DNA from: an uncultured Elusimicrobia bacterium
GTDB lineage: Bacteria > Elusimicrobiota > Endomicrobiia > Endomicrobiales > Endomicrobiaceae
Direction: 5' to 3'
Assembly: GCA_947168325.1 (NCBI GenBank)
Contig: CAMVLN010000052.1
Span: 1-9,697, forward strand
Length of the DNA stretch: 9,697 nt
In this document: positions 1-5,790 of the stretch, in pieces
How the letters are laid out: every line of letters begins with the position of its first letter
How positions within the stretch are numbered: the first letter of the stretch is position 1
Program-made: the position numbers and the translations under genes
The notes under the pieces: model-generated
The model's input: the letters and a program-made list of their open reading frames with translations, nothing else
The model's database searches: none
Told to the model about the DNA's origin: nothing

Positions 1-331
1 TTTTATTTTTTCTTTACCATAAAATAAATTTTCTTTTCTTATTTGTTCTATTAGTTTTAACATACCATATATTAATATTCTTCTTCTAACTAATCTATTT
101 GGTTTTGTACTTTATGGCTAAGACATATTAACACTAATTCACCATATGCTTTTTTCCATCTTTGTAATATTTTTCTTTTACATTGAAAAATTCTTTCATT
201 TCCTTATCTTTTTTCCTGTTGTCTTTAATTTTTCAGCTTTTTCTAATATTTCTTTCCTTTTTAATGCTGTTGTTTGTTTTTCTTTTCCTTTTCCTTCCTC
301 CGTTCTTTTTTATCTTATCAAAAACAATCAT
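1..331 (-). pseudogene. Degraded transposase-like gene (IS481/IS3 style), partial at left edge
   Basis: No frame is open throughout, but successive minus-strand fragments join into one plausible protein. ATG at 331-329 begins MIVFDKIKKN. After a one-base shift, a frame ending at stop 198-196 contains RKEILEKAEKLKTTGKKIRK. A second frame (199 onward) gives KEFFNVKEKYY, a third gives RWKKAYGELVLICLSHK and stops at 92-90, and a fourth starts at ATG 63-61 with LIEQIRKENLFYGKEKI and stays open to base 1. The order helix-turn-helix, then 'YxRWKKAYGE', then 'IRKEN.FYGKEKI' resembles the N-terminal HTH and HTH-like segments of IS481/IS3-family integrase-type transposases, recalled from memory rather than searched. 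The DDE catalytic part would lie outside the window. At least three frame lesions make it non-functional. The coding-like purine bias is on the minus strand here. Family assignment is moderate; the claim that this is a broken minus-strand gene is firmer. Confidence 0.5.
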
Positions 332-338
332 ATCTTTT

Positions 339-385
339 TTGACTTTAACAAAAATCTTTTATTTAAAAATAAAATGTTCTATAAT
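339..385 (+). promoter_or_regulatory. Candidate sigma-70 promoter(s) for purMN
   Basis: A near-consensus -35 box TTGACT (339-344) is followed 17 bases later by a weak -10, TTTAAA (362-367). Independently, a perfect TATAAT lies at 380-385 with only a T-rich -35 region 17 bases upstream; it would start transcription near 392, giving a leader of about 30 bases before the purM ATG. Either may be used. AT richness makes chance matches likely. Confidence 0.4.
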
Positions 386-422
386 TTAGACCATTACATT
401 TATAATGATTTAGGGAGATATT

Positions 423-1388
423 ATGGCAATCACTTATCAAAAAGCGGGTGTAAATATTGATGCAGGAAATGAATTGGTAAAAAGGCTTAAGAAGAAACTT
501 CCAAAGGTTGGTGGATTCGGTGGAGCTTTTCCAATAGATAGAACAAAATATAATTTAGTTAGTTCTACAGATGGTGTAGGAACAAAATTAAAGATAGCAT
601 TTTTGGTAAATAAACACGATACTGTTGGTATAGATTTGGTTGCTATGAATGTTAATGATATTGTTTGTGTAGGAGCAAAGCCTCTTTTCTTTTTAGATTA
701 TTTTGCTTGTAGTAAACTAAATGTTGATTTAGCAGAAAAAGTTATAAAAGGTATTATAGATGGATGCAAACAAGCAGGCACTCAACTTATTGGTGGGGAA
801 ACAGCAGAGATGCCAAGTTTTTATAAAGGTGAAGATTATGACCTAGCAGGATTTGCTGTAGGCATAATTGAAAAAGGTAAAGAAATTACAGGTCAAGATA
901 TTAAGGAAGGGGATATTGTTATAGGGCTTCCATCGAGTGGTCCTCATTCAAATGGGTATTCTTTAATAAGGAAAGTTTTTTCCAAAGAGGAGTTAAAAAA
1001 ATATTCTAAAGAATTGCTTGCTCCTACAACAATTTATTTAAAAGAAATTTTAACAGCACTTAAAAAATTCAATAGTGGTAAAAAAAATAAATTTGTAGGT
1101 ATTGCACATATTACAGGTGGAAGTTTTTATGATAAAATTAGCAGAATCTTACCGGATAATACACATGTAATAATAAATAAAGGTTCTTGGAAAGTTCCAG
1201 AAATATTTAATACAATTCAAAAGAAAGGAAATGTTTCAGACAAAGATATTTATAGAACTTTAAATATGGGTATTGGTATGGTAATATTTGTTAAACCAAA
1301 GTTTGCAAAAGAAGTTATGAAGTCGTTTAGGGGTGCAAAAGCTATAGGTTTTGTACAAAAAGGTAAAAAAGGTGTTGAAATAATATAA
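423..1388 (+). CDS. purM: Phosphoribosylformylglycinamidine cyclo-ligase (AIR synthetase)
   Basis: PurM catalyses ATP-dependent ring closure of FGAM to 5-aminoimidazole ribotide (AIR), step 5 of de novo IMP synthesis, in the cytoplasm. The 321-residue product carries the family hallmarks in order: the N-terminal YQKAGVNIDAGNELV segment (residues 5-19), STDGVGTKLKIA (48-59), the MNVNDIVCVGAKPLFFLDY core (75-93), GGETAEMPSFY (124-134), GLPSSGPHSNGYSLIRK (168-184), AHITGGSF (228-235) and NMGIGM (281-286). It is slightly shorter than typical bacterial PurM (about 340-350). An AGGGAG ribosome site at 412-417 lies five bases before ATG 423, which fixes the start; longer upstream readings in another frame are not coding. 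The stop TAA shares its last base with the purN ATG, so the two are probably translationally coupled. Nothing in the gene looks damaged. Confidence 0.97.
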   Translation: MAITYQKAGVNIDAGNELVKRLKKKLPKVGGFGGAFPIDRTKYNLVSSTDGVGTKLKIAFLVNKHDTVGIDLVAMNVNDIVCVGAKPLFFLDYFACSKLNVDLAEKVIKGIIDGCKQAGTQLIGGETAEMPSFYKGEDYDLAGFAVGIIEKGKEITGQDIKEGDIVIGLPSSGPHSNGYSLIRKVFSKEELKKYSKELLAPTTIYLKEILTALKKFNSGKKNKFVGIAHITGGSFYDKISRILPDNTHVIINKGSWKVPEIFNTIQKKGNVSDKDIYRTLNMGIGMVIFVKPKFAKEVMKSFRGAKAIGFVQKGKKGVEII

Positions 1389-1987
1389 TGAAAAAGTTAT
1401 CAGTATTAATATCAGGTGGAGGCTCGAATCTACAGGCAATTATAGATAGCACAAAAAATGGAATATTAAAAGGTGTTGCAGAAGTTGTAGTTGTAATATC
1501 AAATAATCCTTTTGCTTACGGACTTGAGAGAGCAAAAAAAGAGAATATTAAAGCTGTGGCTTTGGATTATAAAAATATAGCAAAGACAGATTATGATAAC
1601 CAATTATATGAATTGATAAAAAAGTGTAATGTAGATTTGATTTGTTTAGCGGGATATCTTAAAAAAATACCATGTAACATTATAAAAGAATATAAATCAA
1701 AAATATTAAATATACATCCTGCATTATTACCAAAATTTGGTGGTAAAGGGATGTATGGTCACTATGTTCATGAAGCAGTAGTTAAAGCCAAAGAAAAGAA
1801 ATCTGGTCCGACAGTTCATTTTGTTGATGAACATTACGATACAGGCTCTATAATACTTCAGAAAGAAGTTCCTGTGTATGAAATAGATACACCGGATGAT
1901 GTAGCTAAAAGAGTTTTAGTTCAAGAACATATAATATATCCACAAGCAATAAAAAAAGTGTTAGAAAAATATGATAATAATATGTAG
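1388..1987 (+). CDS. purN: Phosphoribosylglycinamide formyltransferase (folate-dependent)
   Basis: PurN transfers a formyl group from 10-formyltetrahydrofolate to GAR, giving FGAR, step 3 of purine synthesis. The 199-residue product has the GGGSNLQAI phosphate-binding start (residues 10-18), the catalytic NIHPALLP motif with Asn108 and His110 (equivalent to E. coli Asn106/His108), His144 in VHF, and Asp151 in HYDTG (equivalent to Asp144). Length is normal for the family (about 190-215). ATG 1388 overlaps the purM stop by one base (TAATG), and there is no good separate Shine-Dalgarno site, which suggests coupled translation. PurN needs a folate cofactor, unlike the formate-using PurT. Neighbouring purM is a common partner; purB lies 2.2 kb further on, past an envelope gene cluster. 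All key residues are present, so the enzyme should be active. Confidence 0.96.
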   Translation: MKKLSVLISGGGSNLQAIIDSTKNGILKGVAEVVVVISNNPFAYGLERAKKENIKAVALDYKNIAKTDYDNQLYELIKKCNVDLICLAGYLKKIPCNIIKEYKSKILNIHPALLPKFGGKGMYGHYVHEAVVKAKEKKSGPTVHFVDEHYDTGSIILQKEVPVYEIDTPDDVAKRVLVQEHIIYPQAIKKVLEKYDNNM

Positions 1988-2001
1988 GAAGTATAGGCTT
2001 T

Positions 2002-2697
2002 ATGAAAAAATGGTTGCTTGTAGTTTTTGTGTTGGTTTGTTTTTGCACTTTTGTACAGGCCATTGAAAAAAGTGCTGAAATAGAAAAAATTACTGTAGAA
2101 AATAACAATAGAAAATAACAATAAAGGTGAAAAAACAGATATAGTTATAAACAAAGAAACTGATATTAATTGTAAAAAGGATGTTGACGATGATGAAAAA
2201 GAATCTTTAGTTGTAAAAATTGGTAAAGTTTATGCAAAGGAAGGGGAAAGAGAAAATAGTTCGGCTTGTGTCATAAATTATGCATCTGTGGAATTTTCTA
2301 GAAAATATAGAAAATATATAATAGAAATAGATTTATTTATAGGAATTGGTTTAAGTTATTTAGTTTATAATGATCTAACAGAATTCATTGTTTTATATGC
2401 TACTTTAGCTACTATAGTTTATAAAAATGATTTGGTATGTATCCTATATTTTGTTTTGGTGGAAATCTACCTATTGTTAAAAAGGATTTAGCAGATGAAT
2501 ATTATCATGTGGATTTGTTTAATGAGCACAATGGTTACTGGGGGATAGGTGTTGGTATAGAGTTTAAATGTTTTTTAGTAGAATTAATGTATGGTGTGAA
2601 TTATTATTCGGAATTTTTTGGATATAGTAATGAAGAATATAATGTAATATCATGTGTTGCATATAGATTAAATATAGGCTATAAATTTAAAATATAG
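2002..2697 (+). pseudogene. Broken gene for a secreted, probably outer-membrane beta-barrel protein
   Basis: ATG 2002, 14 bases after the purN stop and preceded by AGGAAG (1986-1991), opens MKKWLLVVFVLVCFCTFVQA, a clear signal peptide with a VQA cleavage site. Translation then hits TAA at 2116-2118. Removing one copy of a 13-bp tandem duplication (2097-2122) restores an open frame (NNNKGEKTDIVINKETD...) that continues through IGIGLSYLVYND to a stop at 2489-2491. The C-terminal third is back in the first frame, as MYPIFCFGGN...GVGIEFK...RLNIGYKFKI, ending at TAG 2697. One extra T in GATTTGG near 2428-2435 would join them as KNDFGMYPIF. The repaired product would be 227 residues. Alternating glycine/aromatic strands and the GYKFKI end suggest an outer-membrane barrel. 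The two lesions (+13 and -1) leave the ends in one frame, so both must be repaired. The family is not recognised, and sequencing error at the single-base lesion is possible. Confidence 0.75.
2097..2122 (+). repeat. Exact 13-bp tandem duplication inside the broken barrel gene
   Basis: AGAAAATAACAAT occurs twice head to tail (2097-2109 and 2110-2122). The extra 13 bases shift the frame by one and create the TAA at 2116-2118. With one copy removed the reading becomes VENNNKGEK without interruption, which identifies the duplication as the lesion. Confidence 0.9.
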
Positions 2698-2735
2698 TAT
2701 AGTGTTTATTAAAAAGATAGGAGAGGGGTTTGTAT

Positions 2736-3140
2736 ATGAAAAAAAATGTTGTGTTGTTATGTATGTTGTGTTGTGTGTGTCTTATATCTTCATGTGCTTC
2801 AACAAAAAAACAATGTGATGAAGTGGTTACGGATAATATTTCTGTTGGAAAAGTTCAAAGAGAAATAAAAATTGGTATGACATCCGCAGAAGTTGTTGAA
2901 ATATTGGGTTCACCAAATATGGTAACAACAGATGAACAAAGAAGAGAATCTTGGGTGTATGATAAAATGTCAACTCAAATAGATTCATCTTCTTCATCTA
3001 GAGGAGTTTGGCTTGTGGTTGTAGGAGTAGGAGTTGACAAAAACAAATATAGTTCTTCTCAAAGAACATTAACAATAATAATAAAATTTGATAAAGAGGG
3101 TAAAGTTAGAGATTTTTCTTACAGAACTTCAAGTTTCTAA
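2736..3140 (+). CDS. Lipoprotein with BamE/SmpA-OmlA-like domain
   Basis: The 134-residue product starts with a lipoprotein signal peptide ending LISSC, lipidation at Cys20. The next residue is Ala, not Asp, which in proteobacteria favours sorting to the outer membrane. Residues 41-76 read QREIKIGMTSAEVVEILGSP...ESWVYD, the 'GMT..EV...LG.P......W.Y' pattern of the SmpA/OmlA (BamE-like) fold, and strands return at TLTIIIKFDKEGKVRDF (111-127). In E. coli BamE this domain is a small lipoprotein of the barrel-assembly machine, but many paralogues have other roles, so I do not name it bamE. An unusual serine-flanked hydrophobic stretch (GVWLVVVGVGV, 90-100) sits between strands. The chosen ATG 2736 lies 7 bases after GAGGGG (2723-2728); an in-frame TTG at 2730 is too close to that site. 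It is first of three lipoprotein genes. Confidence 0.8.
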   Translation: MKKNVVLLCMLCCVCLISSCASTKKQCDEVVTDNISVGKVQREIKIGMTSAEVVEILGSPNMVTTDEQRRESWVYDKMSTQIDSSSSSRGVWLVVVGVGVDKNKYSSSQRTLTIIIKFDKEGKVRDFSYRTSSF

Positions 3141-3152
3141 TGAAATAAAATT

Positions 3153-3659
3153 ATGAAAAAAATAATAGTCTTTTTAATAACTATTGTTTTATTTGCAGGT
3201 TGTATGAATTATAAAGATTTATATACTCTAGATAAAAATTATTTAGAACGAAGAAATATAGAAACAAGAATTTTTGATACACAAAATGAAAAAGAACTAT
3301 TAACGGCATGTGCTCAAGTATTGCAAGATTTAGGATATACAATAAAAGAGTCGGATATTAATTTAGGTGTGATAACTGCAGAAAAAAATAGAGAAGTAGG
3401 TAATAAAGTAGGTAAAGTTGCAATGCTTATTTTACTTGGTTCTGATACAGTTTATGAGGATGTTCAAAAATTTTATGTAAATATTGTAACAACTCCTACT
3501 AAAGAAAAAGCGATAAAAGTTAGAGTGTTATTTACAAGAAAAAGTTGGGATAATCACGGAAATATTTTTTCTGTAGAACAAATTACGGATACTAAAGTTT
3601 ATCAACAATTTTTTGAGAAATTATCTCAATCCGTATTTTTAACAACTAATGGTATATAA
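3153..3659 (+). CDS. Predicted lipoprotein of unknown function, paralogue of the next gene
   Basis: The 168-residue product has a short signal peptide with lipobox LFAGC (Cys17), so it is probably anchored in the periplasmic face of a membrane. The mature part contains TRIFDTQNEKELLTACAQVL (residues 38-57), then QDLGYTIKESDINLGVITAEK (58-78), a mildly hydrophobic segment (VGKVAMLILLG, 86-96), beta-rich sequence, and the ending YQQFFEKLSQSVFLT (150-164). The 'FDT...QDLGY.I...D..LG' block and the C-terminal 'YQ.FF..L.QS.FLT' block both recur in the downstream gene, so the two arose by duplication. It starts 12 bases after the BamE-like gene, with no clear Shine-Dalgarno sequence, implying reinitiation within an operon. 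I do not recognise a characterised family; similar small lipoproteins sit beside SmpA-type genes in other Gram-negatives, from memory. Confidence 0.85.
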   Translation: MKKIIVFLITIVLFAGCMNYKDLYTLDKNYLERRNIETRIFDTQNEKELLTACAQVLQDLGYTIKESDINLGVITAEKNREVGNKVGKVAMLILLGSDTVYEDVQKFYVNIVTTPTKEKAIKVRVLFTRKSWDNHGNIFSVEQITDTKVYQQFFEKLSQSVFLTTNGI

Positions 3660-3675
3660 TGAATGGAGAAATAGT

Positions 3676-4086
3676 ATGAAACAATTTATTGCTGTTTTTA
3701 TGCTTTTTAGTTTATTTTTTATGTTCTTTTCTTGTGCTACAACCGGTGCATTAGATTCACAACAATCTCAAGTTCAAATAAGAAATTATCAAACAAAATC
3801 TTTTGACACAAGTAATAAAAATAATGTTTTAAGAAATGTTATTGCTACTATGCAGGATTTGGGGTTTATAATTGAAAAAGCAGACGAAACATTGGGAACA
3901 GTATCAGGATATTCATTTAAAAATAAAACTAATATGACTGTTACTGTCCGTCAGCAAGGCAGACAATGTATAGTTAGAGCAAATGCTGAAATTAATAATA
4001 ATGCAGTTACTGAACCTTTAGCATATCAAAACTTTTTTAATGCATTGGCACAGTCTTTATTTTTAACGGCAAATGATATAATATAG
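3676..4086 (+). CDS. Predicted lipoprotein of unknown function, paralogue of the preceding gene
   Basis: The product is 136 residues from ATG 3676. I prefer this start because GGAGA (3665-3669) lies six bases before it and it gives a clean lipoprotein signal peptide: MKQFIAVFML followed by a Phe-rich core and FFSC with lipidation at Cys20. An in-frame ATG at 3649 would overlap the previous gene and put a polar tail before the signal. Mature residues 43-75 (FDTSNKNNVL...MQDLGFIIEKADETLGTVSG) and the ending YQNFFNALAQSLFLTAND (117-134) match the upstream lipoprotein. This copy lacks the hydrophobic middle segment and is about 30 residues shorter. Its strands (MTVTVRQQGRQCIVRANAEI, 87-106) suggest a compact alpha-beta fold. 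Function is unknown; it is the last gene of the lipoprotein triad. Confidence 0.85.
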   Translation: MKQFIAVFMLFSLFFMFFSCATTGALDSQQSQVQIRNYQTKSFDTSNKNNVLRNVIATMQDLGFIIEKADETLGTVSGYSFKNKTNMTVTVRQQGRQCIVRANAEINNNAVTEPLAYQNFFNALAQSLFLTANDII

Positions 4087-4134
4087 AAATTTAATAATTA
4101 TAGTAAACAGTTTTATGATATTTTTTACCTTAAA

Positions 4135-4165
4135 TTGTCTAATTTTTAGTTCTAAAATTTATAAT
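4135..4165 (+). promoter_or_regulatory. Candidate promoter for purB
   Basis: TTGTCT (4135-4140) and a perfect TATAAT (4160-4165) are separated by 19 bases, slightly longer than ideal, in the 144-base gap before purB. The gap and a separate ribosome site suggest that purB has its own promoter. No convincing terminator is visible after the lipoprotein genes, so read-through is also possible. Confidence 0.35.
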
Positions 4166-4230
4166 AAAAAATTTTGTTTTAAATTTTATATGTAAAATAA
4201 CTAATTTAAAATATAAAAGGATGATAATAA

Positions 4231-5526
4231 ATGATACCAAGGTATGCAAAACCAGAAATGGAATCTATTTGGACAGATGAAAATAAATTTAAAATTATGC
4301 TTGAAGTTGAAATTTTAGCTTCAGAAGCTATGAGTAAGTTGGGTGTAGTTCCAAAGTCTGCGATAGCTAAAATAAGGGCAAAAGCAAAGATAAATAAAGG
4401 TAGAATTAATGAAATAGAGAAAACTGTAAAACACGATGTTATAGCTTTTTTAACGAGTGTTGTTGAAACCGTTGGTCCAGAGGCAAGATTTTTACATATG
4501 GGAATGACTTCTTCTGATGTTCTAGATACATCTCTTGCTGTTCAAATGAGGCAGTCTTGTTTACTTATTATAAAAGAAATAAAAGAATTAATGAAAATAA
4601 CAAAGAAATTAGCTTTTAAGTATAAATATACTCCTACAATGGGAAGAAGTCATGGAGTTCATGCAGAACCTACAACTTTTGGATTAAAAGTTGCAAATTG
4701 GTATAGTGAACTTTCAAGAAGTTTAGATAGATTAAATTATGCTTTAGAAACAGTTAGTTATGGTGCAATTTCAGGTGCGGTTGGAACATTTGCACATTTA
4801 AGTCCAAAAGTTGAAGAATATGTTTGCAAAAAATTGCATTTAAAATGTGAACCAGTATCAACACAAATAGTTCCTAGGGATAGACACTCAATTTTTTTAT
4901 CAACAATAGCCCATGTAGGAGCAAATTTAGAAAGAATAGCTTTAGAAATAAGACATCTACAAAGAACAGAAGTTGCAGAAGCAGAAGAACCTTTTACAAA
5001 GGGGCAAAAAGGTTCATCAGCAATGCCACATAAAAGAAACCCTATAATATCAGAAAATATTTGTGGCTTTGCAAGACTTTTAAGAGGATATGCAATAACA
5101 GCAATGGAGAATATTGCTTTATGGCATGAAAGGGATATTAGCCATTCTTCAACAGAAAGAATTATACTACCCGATGCAACAATGAGTCTGTTTTATATAA
5201 TAAAAAGGATGCAATATTTATTGAGTGGATTAAATGTGTATCCAGAAAACATGAAGAAAAATTTAAATAAAACACAAGATGTAATTTGTTCTGGAACACT
5301 ATTACTAACACTAGTTGATAAAGGTTTAACGAGAGAACAAGGTTATGCAATTATGCAAAGGTTGTCTTTTCTAGCAAGAGAAAAAAATATAAGTTTAGAA
5401 GAAGTAGCAATAAAAGATGAAGAAATAAGAAAATATATGAGCGAAAAAGAAATAAAAAGAGACTGTGACATTGCTCCACATTTTAAAAATGTAGATTATA
5501 TATTTAAAAGAGTTTTTAAAAAATAA
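4231..5526 (+). CDS. purB: Adenylosuccinate lyase
   Basis: PurB eliminates fumarate from SAICAR (IMP synthesis) and from adenylosuccinate (the last step to AMP). The 431 residues match the short bacterial type found in Bacillus and Thermotoga. Visible landmarks are His68 in KHDVIAF, the TSSDVLDTSLAVQM substrate-binding segment (93-106), the catalytic His141 in GRSHGVHAEPTTFG (138-151), and the family signature GSSAMPHKRNP (261-271) carrying the catalytic loop serine. These residue numbers coincide with the B. subtilis enzyme, so no insertions or deletions are expected up to the signature. AAAGGATG (4217-4224) upstream of ATG 4231 is the likely ribosome site. The gene stands apart from purMN by 2.2 kb of envelope genes; other pur genes must lie elsewhere. 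It appears intact and functional. Confidence 0.97.
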   Translation: MIPRYAKPEMESIWTDENKFKIMLEVEILASEAMSKLGVVPKSAIAKIRAKAKINKGRINEIEKTVKHDVIAFLTSVVETVGPEARFLHMGMTSSDVLDTSLAVQMRQSCLLIIKEIKELMKITKKLAFKYKYTPTMGRSHGVHAEPTTFGLKVANWYSELSRSLDRLNYALETVSYGAISGAVGTFAHLSPKVEEYVCKKLHLKCEPVSTQIVPRDRHSIFLSTIAHVGANLERIALEIRHLQRTEVAEAEEPFTKGQKGSSAMPHKRNPIISENICGFARLLRGYAITAMENIALWHERDISHSSTERIILPDATMSLFYIIKRMQYLLSGLNVYPENMKKNLNKTQDVICSGTLLLTLVDKGLTREQGYAIMQRLSFLAREKNISLEEVAIKDEEIRKYMSEKEIKRDCDIAPHFKNVDYIFKRVFKK

Positions 5527-5529
5527 TCT

Positions 5530-5580
5530 ATAGATTTATATTTAGATAAATAGATTTGTATATACATAATAAATGTATCT
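5530..5580. repeat. Short direct repeat and weak hairpin after purB
   Basis: ATAGATTTATAT (5530-5541) recurs with one mismatch as ATAGATTTGTAT (5550-5561), a 20-base period. It is followed by a weak hairpin, ATACAT-AATAA-ATGTAT (5562-5578). The T run at 5590-5595 is too far from the stem for a convincing intrinsic terminator. The repeats may be chance in such AT-rich DNA. Confidence 0.3.
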
Positions 5581-5661
5581 AAACAGAGATTTTTTATAGG
5601 AAACGATAAAAATAGAGGTTTTATATAAAAATTTTATTGTCATGTGTTCTTGTTAATTATT

Positions 5662-5684
5662 TTATAACTATGTAGTTGTTATAA
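5662..5684. promoter_or_regulatory. Inverted repeat upstream of the large secreted-protein gene
   Basis: TTATAAC (5662-5668) and GTTATAA (5678-5684) form a perfect 7-base inverted repeat with a 9-base spacer, about 55 bases upstream of the likely -10 box. The geometry suits a dimeric regulator, but the arms are AT-rich and could arise by chance. The right arm also overlaps a TATAAT (5680-5685). Confidence 0.25.
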
Positions 5685-5714
5685 TCAAATTTTGCAAATT
5701 TTTCACAAAATTTT

Positions 5715-5744
5715 TTAATTTTTTTTAAATAAATAAGTTATACT
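5715..5744 (+). promoter_or_regulatory. Likely promoter of the large secreted-protein gene
   Basis: TATACT (5739-5744) is a good -10 box. The -35 region (about 5715-5721) is poor, but a long A/T-tract stretch (5690-5730) lies just upstream and could act as an UP-like or bent-DNA element. Transcription from here would give a leader of about 40 bases ending in the strong ribosome site. Confidence 0.45.
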
Positions 5745-5775
5745 ATAAGCAAAGAGGTAAGTAGTTAAATAAAAT

Positions 5776-5785
5776 TAAGGAGGTG
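5776..5785 (+). promoter_or_regulatory. Perfect 10-base Shine-Dalgarno sequence
   Basis: TAAGGAGGTG matches the full complement of the canonical 16S rRNA 3' tail (CACCUCCUUA) and lies five bases before ATG 5791. It is far stronger than the ribosome site of any other gene in this window, several of which have only 4-6 matching bases. This fixes the start and suggests very high translation. Confidence 0.9.
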
Positions 5786-5790
5786 TAGCC

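Noticed and set aside
146..460. Plus-strand open frame rich in Phe, Ser and Leu ahead of purM
   Set aside because: Its composition is that of the antisense of A-rich coding DNA, it overlaps the purM start in another frame, and the minus strand here carries a better-supported gene remnant.
1905..2154. Two overlapping minus-strand frames across the purN end and the broken barrel gene
   Set aside because: They are antisense to the purN C-terminus and a good signal peptide, with no ribosome site and Phe/Leu-rich antisense composition.
2288..2697. Two separate small genes downstream of purN
   Set aside because: They join with the upstream signal peptide into one protein once two frame lesions are repaired, so they are parts of one broken gene.
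5162..5350. 62-residue minus-strand frame inside purB
   Set aside because: It lies wholly antisense to conserved purB coding sequence and has no independent support.
5562..5595. Possible intrinsic terminator after purB
   Set aside because: The stem is only six A/T-rich pairs and the T run starts about 12 bases after it, so termination cannot be claimed.
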